Shown: positions 23,682-32,300 of the stretch, piece after piece
How positions within the stretch are numbered: position 1 is the first letter of the stretch
Layout: every line of letters begins with the position of its first letter
Assembly (NCBI GenBank): GCA_017613015.1
Contig: JAGAEQ010000077.1
Span: forward strand, 1-43,551
Reading direction: 5' to 3'
Source of the DNA: Bacteroidales bacterium
GTDB taxonomy: Bacteria > Bacteroidota > Bacteroidia > Bacteroidales > WCHB1-69
DNA: 43,551 bases
Translations under genes and position numbers: made by a program
The notes under the pieces: generated by a model
What the model was told of the DNA's origin: nothing
Seen by the model: only the letters and a program-made list of their open reading frames with translations
Databases searched by the model: none

Positions 23682-24652
23682 ATATCCTCTTGCGCCTCCA
23701 AGAGGGAAATTCCTTTCATGCGGGCGTTGTGTATGCTGATGTTCAGTTCGAAGCCGATAATGATGAAGGTGGAGAGGAACTGTATGAACAGCAGCAGGAT
23801 GATGATGGCTCCAATGGAGCCGAAAATAGCGTTGTAGCGGGAGAAGTGGGCGATGTATTCGTTAAATCCCCAGGAAGCCAAGGTGATGAGCACGGTGGTC
23901 AGGAAACTCCCCTGGGAAAAGAAATGGTAGCCTTTCCGGGAGGCCGGGGCGAAATAATAGATGAGGGAAATGATCACGAATACCAGGAAAAAGACGGAAA
24001 GCCATTTGACAATCACAAACAGCCACAGCGCGTGGAAGCCTTGGGTGGCCAAGTAGCGCATCAGTCGGCCGATACCCAGCAGTGCGAACAGCATGCCAAT
24101 GACAATCAAAATAATAAGCACCAGCAGCACCACGGCGGTCACCCGTAGCGCGAAACCGTTGCGGGTCTCCATGTGGTGGTAGGAGGTGTTGAAGGCCATG
24201 ATCATGGAAATGATGCCTTGGGAGGCGAAATACAGCACAAAGAGGGAACTGGTGGTCAGCAGGGTGCCGTTTTTCGTCAGCAGGCCATCCAAGGTGCTGA
24301 AAACGAATTCTTGGGATTGTTCCGGCAGAAAGTCAAGGATGAACATTCGCACCATGGGCACGAACTCCTGGTAAGGAAGGTAGGCCAGCACGGTGAACAA
24401 AAAGAAAATGAAAGGGAACAGGGCCATGAAGAAATTATAGGAGATGGCGGAGGCCCGTTGGTTGAGCACCCCTTTGGCCAGTCCCTTGAAGAAAAAACGC
24501 AGCACATCGTAGATGGGCGTGCGGTCAAAACCCGGAATCACCAGATGTTTCAGCCTGAAAAGGAAAATCCGGAAAGGCCGGCTGGAAATCAAGCCGGAGA
24601 TTTTGGCGGAAATGCAGGCGTAATACCGTTTCACATTGTTTCTGACACCCAT
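23675..24652 (-). CDS. YihY/virulence factor BrkB family membrane protein
   Basis: A 325-aa inner-membrane protein with about six helices. The family core is visible: RASAISYNFFMALFPFIFFLF (about residues 70-90), GIISMIMAFNTSYHHMETR, then long helices VVLLVLIILIVIGMLFALLG and WLSVFFLVFVIISLIYYFAP, and GAIIILLLFIQFLSTFIIIG with the final GFELN. The family was once called ribonuclease BN but the protein is now regarded as a membrane transporter or regulator of unknown substrate. I prefer ATG 24652 (MGVRNNVKRYY) over upstream in-frame codons, since an excellent promoter overlaps those. The stop abuts that of asd. Confidence 0.88.
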   Translation of the reverse strand: MGVRNNVKRYYACISAKISGLISSRPFRIFLFRLKHLVIPGFDRTPIYDVLRFFFKGLAKGVLNQRASAISYNFFMALFPFIFFLFTVLAYLPYQEFVPMVRMFILDFLPEQSQEFVFSTLDGLLTKNGTLLTTSSLFVLYFASQGIISMIMAFNTSYHHMETRNGFALRVTAVVLLVLIILIVIGMLFALLGIGRLMRYLATQGFHALWLFVIVKWLSVFFLVFVIISLIYYFAPASRKGYHFFSQGSFLTTVLITLASWGFNEYIAHFSRYNAIFGSIGAIIILLLFIQFLSTFIIIGFELNISIHNARMKGISLLEAQEDIG

Positions 24653-24711
24653 AGGCCGAAGGTTTGGCAATCGCCGGAATGTTTGGCGTTCCGGCTGCCG
24701 TTCGCAAAATG

Positions 24712-24744
24712 CAAAAATAGACAAAAACCGCATACGTGTGCAAA
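24712..24744 (-). promoter_or_regulatory. Promoter of the YihY/BrkB-family gene
   Basis: On the minus strand, TTTG (24744-24741), a 21-bp spacer and TATTTTTG (24719-24712): the same layout and spacing as at nadB. It lies about 60 bp ahead of ATG 24652, which supports that start. Confidence 0.65.
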
Positions 24745-24796
24745 ACATCCGCGCAAATTTTATGTCTTTCGCCCCACGGCATATTTATTTTTTTTC

Positions 24797-24804
24797 TACT
24801 TTTG
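24797..24804 (+). promoter_or_regulatory. Possible -7 box of corA
   Basis: TACTTTTG fits TAnnTTTG, about 100 bp ahead of corA. A clear -33 TTTG is not seen at the expected distance. Confidence 0.4.
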
Positions 24805-24907
24805 CAAGTTTTCAAAAAAATAGCAAGATGTAGAATTAGAAACCCCCAAGAGCCGGGAAGTCGCCGGTCGATTTTCCGGTTTTCGGTTGCCAAAGAAAGG
24901 AGCGCTT

Positions 24908-25822
24908 ATGACGGATGCATTAAAAGCAGGGAAGCTGCAATGGATTCATATCCAGAATCCCACGGACGAGAATCTGGAAATGCTGCAAGAAACCTACCAT
25001 TTTCACCCCCTGGACATAGAAGACTGCCGAAGTTACACCCAGCGACCGAAAATCGACGTTTACGATGACTATTATTTTCTGATTCTGCATTTTCCGCATT
25101 TCGACAACCAGAAACGCTACGTAAAGGCCAAGGAAGTGAAAATCTTCTGGGGCCGGGAGTACCTGATCACCATCGGGCAGTCCCACTGGGTGGTGGAGGA
25201 TTTGTTCAATTATTACAAACGCAATCCCAAGGCTTTGGACGATCTGGTGTCCACTTCGAGCGACGCCATGCTGTATTCCATTCTGAACCGTCTGATGAAC
25301 GAGTCTTTTCTGCTGGTGAATCAGGTGGGGCAGGAGATTGACGAGCTGAACCGGGATTTGTTTGAGGAGAAGGCCGAAAAAACCATTGAGAAAATTTCCG
25401 TGCTGCGGAAAAACATCATTCAGCTGAACACCACTTTCAAGCCGCAGCTGCGGGTGTTCCACAAATTCGAATCCGGCGACATCAAAGGTTTCGAGCAGCT
25501 GGAGGACATGGAAGACTACTGGGGAAACCTGCTGGACTTGTACCAGAAAATGTGGGACATGATCGAGGATTTCGAGGAATTGATTTCCTCCCTGGCCACC
25601 ACCTTCGATTCGGTGCAGTCGCACCGCACCAACGAAATCATGCGGGTGCTGACCATCATCTCCACCATCGTGCTCCCCTTGACCTTCATCACGGGGCTGT
25701 ATGGCATGAATGTCAGCCTGCCTTGGGGCGACGCCCCTTCCGCCTTCGTGGTGATTGTGCTTTTCTGCGTGGTTATCGCGGCGTTCTTGATTTATTTTTT
25801 CAACCGGAAAAAATGGATGTGA
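24908..25822 (+). CDS. corA: CorA family magnesium/divalent cation transporter
   Basis: A 304-aa inner-membrane pentameric channel for Mg2+ (or Co2+/Ni2+). The N-terminal cytoplasmic domain (KLQWIHIQNPTDENLEML, HPLDIEDCRSYTQRPKIDVY) and the long coiled stalk helices (VGQEIDELNRDLFEEKAEKT) lead to two C-terminal membrane helices. The selectivity signature YGMN is seen as GLYGMNVSLP (about residues 262-271), followed by the final helix AFVVIVLFCVVIAAFLIYFF. ATG 24908 is chosen because AAAGGAG lies just upstream; an earlier in-frame TTG is rejected. The purF-like gene starts 46 bp downstream on the same strand, so co-transcription is possible. Confidence 0.94.
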   Translation: MTDALKAGKLQWIHIQNPTDENLEMLQETYHFHPLDIEDCRSYTQRPKIDVYDDYYFLILHFPHFDNQKRYVKAKEVKIFWGREYLITIGQSHWVVEDLFNYYKRNPKALDDLVSTSSDAMLYSILNRLMNESFLLVNQVGQEIDELNRDLFEEKAEKTIEKISVLRKNIIQLNTTFKPQLRVFHKFESGDIKGFEQLEDMEDYWGNLLDLYQKMWDMIEDFEELISSLATTFDSVQSHRTNEIMRVLTIISTIVLPLTFITGLYGMNVSLPWGDAPSAFVVIVLFCVVIAAFLIYFFNRKKWM

Positions 25823-25868
25823 CAATCCGACATCAAAAATATAGCACCAATTAAAAAACAATAGCAAA

Positions 25869-27275
25869 ATGGGAGGCTTTTTTGGAACCGTGCAGCGTCA
25901 GGACTGCGTGAACGACCTTTTTTACGGGATAGACTACCACTTTCACATGGGAACCCGGCGCGGCGGCATGATCACCTTGAATGAGGACCGTCATTTCAAC
26001 CGTTCGATTCACAACATCGAGAATTCCTATTTTCGGACCAAGTTCGAACCGGATCTTCCGCTTTTTTCCGGAAAGAGCGGCATAGGGGTCATCAGCGACA
26101 CGGATCCCCAGCCAATCACCATGAACTGCCATTTGGGCCGTTTTGCCATTGTGACGGTGGCGAAAATCGTCAATATGGAGGAACTGGTGCAGGATTTCCT
26201 GAACAAGGGAAAATACTTCAGCGAGCAGAATTCCGGCGCGTTCAACCAGACGGAGCTGATAGCCATGCTGATCAACGAGGGGAAGGATTTTGTGGAAGGC
26301 ATTGAGAACGTGTACAACAAGGTGAAAGGCTCCTGCTCCATGCTGATTCTGACAGAGAACGGCCTTATCGCCGCCCGTGACAAGCTGGGCCGCACCCCCA
26401 TTGTGCTGGCGAAGAAGGAGAGCGGTTTCGCCTTAGCTTCGGAAAGTTGCAGTTTTCCCAATCTGGATTTTGAAATCGTGCGGGATTTGGGTCCCGGCGA
26501 AATACTGAAAATAACCGCCGACGGCTTCGAGCAGCTCCGCAAACCGAACGACCAAATGCAGATATGCTCCTTCCTGTGGGTGTACTACGGCTATCCGGTG
26601 TGCAGCTACGAGGGCCGCAACGTGGACGATGTGCGCTTCACCTGCGGCTGCGAAATGGGAAAACAGGACGAGGTGGAGGCCGACATGGTCAGTCCGATTC
26701 CGGATTCCGGTATCGGCATGGCGGTGGGCTATGCCGTGGGCAAACAGATTCCCTACCGGGGTGCCATTTCCAAGTACACGCCGACCTGGCCCAGGAGCTT
26801 CATGCCTTCCGACCAGAAGCGCCGCGATTTGGTCGCCAAAATGAAACTGATTGCCAACCGCTCCCTGATTAAGGGCAGCCGGGTGGTCTTCTGCGACGAC
26901 TCCATTGTGCGCGGCACGCAGCTGAGGGACAATGTCGGGGCGCTTTACTCTTTCGGCGCCAAGGAGGTTCACATGCGTATCTCATGCCCTCCTTTGATCT
27001 ATCCTTGCACCTATATCAACTTTTCAGCCTCCAGGTCGTCAAAGGAGCTTATCACAAGACGTGTGATTGAGCGTTTGGAGGGCAGCGAGGACAAAAACCT
27101 GGAAGCCTACGCCACGACCGGTTCGCCCCAATACCGGAAAATGGTGGACAACATCCGTCAGAGCCTGAATATCACGACACTCAAGTTCAATCCGTTGGAA
27201 ACATTGGTTTCCGCCATCGGCCTGCCGAAGTCGAAAATCTGCACCCATTGTTTTGACGGAAGCAGCCGGTATTAA
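25869..27275 (+). CDS. PurF-like amidophosphoribosyltransferase paralogue lacking the N-terminal catalytic Cys
   Basis: A 468-aa protein with the PurF layout: N-terminal Ntn glutaminase-like half, then a phosphoribosyltransferase half. PRT signature VVFCDDSIVRGTQL (about residues 337-350) is intact, as is DSGIGMAVGYAVGK and GAISKYTPTWPRSFM. In true PurF the mature protein starts at Cys (MCGI..), which is the glutamine nucleophile. Here it starts MGGFFGTVQ, so Cys is replaced by Gly; other glutaminase residues (GTRRGGM, NCHLGRFA) are partly kept. No upstream ATG could supply a Cys. Similar MGGxFG proteins are, as I recall, a conserved Bacteroidota paralogue. Thus ammonia-dependent or regulatory function is likely, rather than glutamine-dependent. 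A canonical purF is not in this window. Confidence 0.85.
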   Translation: MGGFFGTVQRQDCVNDLFYGIDYHFHMGTRRGGMITLNEDRHFNRSIHNIENSYFRTKFEPDLPLFSGKSGIGVISDTDPQPITMNCHLGRFAIVTVAKIVNMEELVQDFLNKGKYFSEQNSGAFNQTELIAMLINEGKDFVEGIENVYNKVKGSCSMLILTENGLIAARDKLGRTPIVLAKKESGFALASESCSFPNLDFEIVRDLGPGEILKITADGFEQLRKPNDQMQICSFLWVYYGYPVCSYEGRNVDDVRFTCGCEMGKQDEVEADMVSPIPDSGIGMAVGYAVGKQIPYRGAISKYTPTWPRSFMPSDQKRRDLVAKMKLIANRSLIKGSRVVFCDDSIVRGTQLRDNVGALYSFGAKEVHMRISCPPLIYPCTYINFSASRSSKELITRRVIERLEGSEDKNLEAYATTGSPQYRKMVDNIRQSLNITTLKFNPLETLVSAIGLPKSKICTHCFDGSSRY

Positions 27276-27316
27276 AAAAATAATGTGGAAACGGTAAAAT
27301 GTATTGTAAAAAGCGC

Positions 27317-27324
27317 TACTTTTG
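27317..27324 (+). promoter_or_regulatory. -7 box of tRNA-Met
   Basis: TACTTTTG lies 18 bp ahead of the tRNA 5' end, about right for initiation near +1. Confidence 0.5.
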
Positions 27325-27342
27325 CATGTCGTTTTGACATGC

Positions 27343-27416
27343 GGCGAGGTAGCTCAGTTGGTTAGAGCGTCGGATTCATAACCCGGAGGTCACGAGTTCA
27401 ACTCTCGTCCTCGCCA
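27343..27416 (+). tRNA. tRNA-Met(CAT), elongator type
   Basis: A 74-base tRNA. Acceptor GGCGAGG pairs with CCTCGCC, discriminator A, and CCA is encoded right after (27417-27419). The anticodon loop is TTCATAA, anticodon CAT; T arm ACGAGTTCAACTCTCGT. The 1-72 pair is a normal G-C, which speaks against initiator tRNA. A CAT anticodon can also belong to tRNA-Ile2 (lysidine-modified), which the sequence alone does not exclude. Confidence 0.93.
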
Positions 27417-27421
27417 CCAGA

Positions 27422-27447
27422 AATATTTTGAGGGTTCAATATATTTT
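27422..27447 (+). terminator. Probable terminator of tRNA-Met
   Basis: AATATTTTGA and TCAATATATT pair over 10 positions with one mismatch around a GGGT loop, followed by TTTT and a later T-run. The stem is AT-rich, so it is a weak candidate. Confidence 0.45.
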
Positions 27448-27485
27448 GTTGGTTTGATTTTTTTTTCATTTTTTTAATTTTTTTG

Positions 27486-27516
27486 GAAAAGGCTTGATTC
27501 CCGTCAATGCCTTTTC
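27486..27516 (+). promoter_or_regulatory. Leader hairpin ahead of the M23/porU genes
   Basis: GAAAAGGCTTGA and TCAA-T-GCCTTTTC form a 12-bp stem with one bulged T and a 6-base loop. It ends 9 bp ahead of the ATG at 27526 and is followed by TATTTT. It could be a terminator for upstream transcription, or a leader structure that affects translation start. A T-rich tract precedes it. Confidence 0.5.
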
Positions 27517-27525
27517 TATTTTACC

Positions 27526-29292
27526 ATGTGGAAGAAAATTGTAATATATGTTGTGTTTGCCTGCGGATGCGCCTCGGGGACGGCCGGTGTCCTTCCCGTG
27601 AAATCCCCTTGCGAGCGCCTGGTCAGGCATAATGCCAGAAAATTGGCCAAGGTGGCTTCCGCTTTGCCGCAGCCGGAGGAGCGTTGCGACTCTTTGCTCA
27701 CGCTCTGTGTCTACGCTTATCCGGAACTTTCGGCAGCGCATCGGCAGTCCCTGTCCGAAATACAGTCCGCGCTGAGGGGAATACAGACGGAGGAGGCGGA
27801 GGAAACATTGGATGCGAGCGCCTGCGCCGCCCGGGCCTGCCTGCTCTTGGCGGAAAGTTTCTTTTACCAGCGGGACTACGACAGTGTGCGCACTTACTTG
27901 GAACGCGCTTCCCGGCAGGCTTCGGGTACTCCGCTTGCATTGTCTGTGAAGCTGTGGATGCTGCGGACGGACATCGCGGAAAGGGACTGGGAAGCGGCTG
28001 CGTACCGGACGGAACAGCAGCACGGCCTTTGGGAAGCTGCGGACACCCTGACGGGGGAAACCTTGGCTTATGCGCTGCTGGAAACGGATTACCGCTTGCA
28101 GACCAATCCCAGCGCTTCGGACGGCTTGCGTCTTTTGCGGGAATTGGAGGACCATGCCTCTTTGGAAACGCCTATCCGTGAGCGTCTTTGGTTTATCCGG
28201 GGGCAGCTTTGCCTGCGTACGGGGCAGTACCGGGAGGCGCTCCGTTGCTTTTCCGGCATTGTGGAGGCCAGCCGCCGCCCTACGCCCTTGTATGCCTATG
28301 CGTATGTGTACCGTGACGCCTGCCTTCACCAGATAGCCGTGGACACGGAGGATTCCCTGCATGCAGCCGCTTTGCTTCGGGCCAACAGCTCCCCCTTTGA
28401 GCCCACCATGGTGGAGAGCCGCCACGACAGCGATTTCATTTACGCCATTTATCCGTATTATTTTCAGGACATGGCTTCCCGTTATTTTTTGGATGAACGT
28501 CTTGCGGACGAGGAGGATACCCTCGAATTCGACCACGACCTTTCATGGTATGACGATAACGACACCACTTCCGTTTCCATGGAAATGCTTTCCATGGTGT
28601 TTGAGAATTGGGATTCCGTGTCCATACATATTCCCAAGGCCGATTTCAGCCATTTGCAGGATACCATCTGCCTGCCCTTGGTGGGCGAGGGCTACTGCAT
28701 GCCGCCTTTCACGCAGGTCACTTCCGAATTCGGCTGGAGGCGTTACCGCTATCATTACGGCGTGGACACCAAAAACAAGACCGGGGACACCATCCGCTGC
28801 CTGTTTGACGGGTATGTGCGCATCGCCAAACGGAGCAGGACGTATGGGAATGTGGTGGTTGTCAGGCATCTGAACGGTTTGGAAACCTTTTACGCCCACT
28901 GCTCCCGCCTGTTGGTCGCGCAAAATCAGGAAGTGAAGGCAGGAAACGTGCTGGCCTTGGTCGGCAGCACCGGACGCTCGACCGGCCCCCACCTGCATTT
29001 TGAGACCCGTTACAAGGGCGTGCCCTTCAATCCGCGCTATATGATCGATTTTGATTCAAATTGTTTGCACAGCGACACACTAAAAATCACCAGAGAAACG
29101 TTTAATTACCTGAAACCATACGGAGGTTCCGGCGCGGGCTCGTCGTCGAACGCCATGTATTACAAGGTGCGTCCGGGTGACACGCTGTCGCAGATTGCAC
29201 GGAAGCACCACACTACGGTGGCCGCGCTCAAACGCTTGAACGGACTGCGTTCCGATTTCATTCGCGACGGGCAGCGCTTACGGATCCGATAA
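27526..29292 (+). CDS. Exported M23-family peptidoglycan hydrolase-like protein with TPR-like region and LysM
   Basis: A 588-aa envelope protein. A short signal (MWKKIVIYVVFACGC) is followed by about 320 residues of helical TPR-like repeats (ARACLLLAESFFYQRDYDSV, LWFIRGQLCLRTGQYREALR). The M23 domain spans about residues 400-505. Metal ligands are visible in HYGVDTKNKTGD (H..D) and in STGPHLHFE (HxH), with FYAHCS between. A LysM domain, YYKVRPGDTLSQIARKHHT, closes the protein, suggesting binding to peptidoglycan. The likely product is an endopeptidase of the cell wall. A Cys at 13 or 15 might be lipidated, but the lipobox is poor. It lies 9 bp before porU, so co-expression with the secretion machinery is likely. 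Confidence 0.88.
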   Translation: MWKKIVIYVVFACGCASGTAGVLPVKSPCERLVRHNARKLAKVASALPQPEERCDSLLTLCVYAYPELSAAHRQSLSEIQSALRGIQTEEAEETLDASACAARACLLLAESFFYQRDYDSVRTYLERASRQASGTPLALSVKLWMLRTDIAERDWEAAAYRTEQQHGLWEAADTLTGETLAYALLETDYRLQTNPSASDGLRLLRELEDHASLETPIRERLWFIRGQLCLRTGQYREALRCFSGIVEASRRPTPLYAYAYVYRDACLHQIAVDTEDSLHAAALLRANSSPFEPTMVESRHDSDFIYAIYPYYFQDMASRYFLDERLADEEDTLEFDHDLSWYDDNDTTSVSMEMLSMVFENWDSVSIHIPKADFSHLQDTICLPLVGEGYCMPPFTQVTSEFGWRRYRYHYGVDTKNKTGDTIRCLFDGYVRIAKRSRTYGNVVVVRHLNGLETFYAHCSRLLVAQNQEVKAGNVLALVGSTGRSTGPHLHFETRYKGVPFNPRYMIDFDSNCLHSDTLKITRETFNYLKPYGGSGAGSSSNAMYYKVRPGDTLSQIARKHHTTVAALKRLNGLRSDFIRDGQRLRIR

Positions 29293-29301
29293 CGAAACAC
29301 C

Positions 29302-32300
29302 ATGATGAAGAAAAAAGTCTTCGCCCGGCTATGCGGCTTATGTTTGTGCCTCGCCTCCCTTTTTTCAGGGCATGCGCAGTCCTGGACGCAGGAGGTGACC
29401 CTGGCTGACTGGCGGACGGTGAGGGAGGAGCTTGCCTCCGGGGAGCGAATCCAGTACCTGTTTTTCGAGTCCGCATTTTTGGAGAAAAAAGGCGGTCGGC
29501 TGATGCCCTATTGGCAGCGGCAGTGGCCTTGCCCAGAGGGGCGGCGTTACCGCGTCGAAGTGTCCGAAGGGCGTTGGGAGGCCTTGTCTGAAGCGGAAAA
29601 GGCCTGTCTTCCTTTGGCGGTGTTGGACTCCTTGTCAGAACTTTACAGCGTCTCCCGGGTCGTCACCCGCAAACAGCCCATGACGGAGGTCAGGGTGTGG
29701 CCTTTCCGCAAACGGAACGGGACGTATGAGAAACTGCGCTCCTTCCGGCTTTCGGGAGTGTTGGAGGACGTCCCCGAACAGAAGTCCGGCGTGCAGAAAT
29801 CCTATGTGCCGCATTCGGTGCTGGCTTCCGGTGAAATTTACAAGGTGGCCCTTTCCGGCACGGGTGTTTACAAAGTGACCCACTCCCTTTTGGCAAGCAT
29901 GGGCGTGCGGATGAGCGGCCTGAACATCCGGGCCGTTTCCGTGTACGGGAACGGGGGCTTCCAGTTGCCGGAAAACACCCACGAGAAGGTTCCTGATGAC
30001 ATTCAGGAGGTTCCGCTCAAAGTGGTGGACGTGGACGGCGACGGGATTTTCGATGCGGAGGACTACCTGCTGTTTTATGCCAGGGGCATTGTGGAATGGA
30101 AATGTGATGCCAACGCTTCCTTCGTCCATACCTTGAACGTGTATTCCGATTACGCCTATTATTTCATCAAAATCAACCAGGCACCGACGAAAACGCTTGG
30201 CACGGCGCAGTCCGTCACCGCGACGCCCACCCATGTCCTGACTTCCTACCGCTACCACGGGCTGCTGGAAGAGGACCTTATCAGTCCGACGGGCGTGGGA
30301 CGCTTGTGGTTCAAGGATTTGTTCGATGCCATCACTTCCCGCACCTATACCTTTTCCTTGCCGGCCTTGGAGGCTTCCACCAAAGTGGACCTGCTGTTGC
30401 GCTTAGCCGTTTCCTCGCCTTCCTATGCCTCGTATTTCTCCTACCGGGCGGACGGAGGGGACTTGGGTTCCGTGGGCATGACTTCCGGCAAGGGCGAAGT
30501 GAAATCCGCCAGATACTCCTTCACTCCCACATCCTCAAACTTTTCTCTCACATTGAATTACAGCAAACCGGCCAACACTTCCAAGGGGTGGTTGGATTAC
30601 ATAGAGGTCAATGCCTCTTGCCAGTTGCGGCAGTCCTCCTCTCAGTTCGATTTCCGTTGTCCCGCCGCGGTCGGGGCGGGGAATGTGGCGGAATACCGCA
30701 TCCAGACCTTGGGTCACGCGCCGGAGGTTTGGGACGTGACCGACCCCTATGCCTATCGCAAGGTGGAGACCACGCAGGACGGAGGGACGCTTTCCTTCCG
30801 CCTTCCTGCGGACAGCCTGCGGGAGTTTGTCTCGTTTTACGGCTCCGATTTGCCCGTGCCTTCTCCTGTGGGAAGGGTGGCCAATCAGGACTTGCATGCC
30901 GCCGAGGCGACCGATCTGGTGATTCTCACCCCGCCCGCTTTCCTGAGCTATGCCGAACAGTTGGCCAATTTGCGCCGCAGCAGTCAGATGCGTGTGCTGG
31001 TAGTGACCACCACGCAGGTTTATCAGGAGTTCGGGAGCGGGGCCCAGGACATTGCGGCCATTCGGAATTTCATGCGGATGCTGTACGAGCGTCACCCTTC
31101 CGACCCGCCGAAAAACCTGCTTTTGTTCGGCAAGACTTCTTACGATTTCAGAAACCGTAAAGGATTGGGAACCTGTTATATTCCCAACTATCAGGCTTCA
31201 GAGGTCTTTGATGAGGACGAGTGCCTTTCCACCGATGATTTCTTTGTCAAACTTGATGATTACGAGGGAAAAAATAACAACGGAACCATGGATGTGGGCT
31301 TGGGGCGCATTCCCGTCAGCACGGCGGAGCAGGCGGCCACGGCCGTCCAGAAACTCAAGCAGTACGCTTCCATGGATTTGCTGAACGATGTGCGCTCCAA
31401 CGACATCTCCAACTTGGCGGACTGGCGCAATATTTTGGCTTTCTGTGCCGATGACGACGCGGATGCCATGGGGCACATCTACAATGCCGACCGTATCGCC
31501 ATACAGGTGGCCGCCGACTATCCGGTATACAACATCGAAAAAATCTATTTGGATGCCTATAAAAAAGTCTCCACTTCCCAGGGGCAGCGCTTCCCGGATG
31601 CCACGGAAGCGCTGAATCAGCGCGTGAACAAGGGCTGCCTATTCCTGACCTACATGGGGCATGGCGGGGATAACGGCTGGGCGCACGAGCGCATTCTGAA
31701 ACGTTCCGACATCAGTTCGTGGACCAACCGCTACAATTTTCCGTTTCTCTATGCTGGTTCCTGTTCCTTCGGGGTTTACGACAAATTGAGCTCGCTTTCG
31801 CCTTCGGAGGACATGCTGTTCAAGGCGGACGGCGGCACCATCGGTGTGATTTCCGCCTCCCGCAGTTCTTATGGCGGTACCAACGAAGCTTTTGGCATGC
31901 AGTTGCACAACCTCATGCTTGCCACAGACAGCAATGCCGCGCATTTGACCATGGGAGAGGTGTTTGCCACAGCCAAAAACCGCTGCGGCTCCGTCAACAT
32001 GTACATCTTTTTCGGGGACCCCTCCATGACCCTCGCCTTCCCAAAAACACAGGTGAAGACAGACAGTGTGAACGGTTCCGTCCAAATAACGGACGACACG
32101 TTGCAAGCCTTGTCCTACGTGACCATCAGCGGCCACGTGTGCGCTCCGGACGGCAGCCTCGCCCGGGACTTCAACGGCTATGTGTACCCGACCGTTTACG
32201 ACAAGGCGACGAAGGTGACCACCTTGCTCAACAACAGTGTCAGCACTGAGAAAACCTTTCAGTTACAGAAGAATATCCTGTACAAAGGAAAAATTTCGGT

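Noticed and set aside
27343-27416. Initiator tRNA-Met
   Set aside because: The first acceptor pair is a normal G-C, whereas bacterial initiators have an unpaired C-A end.
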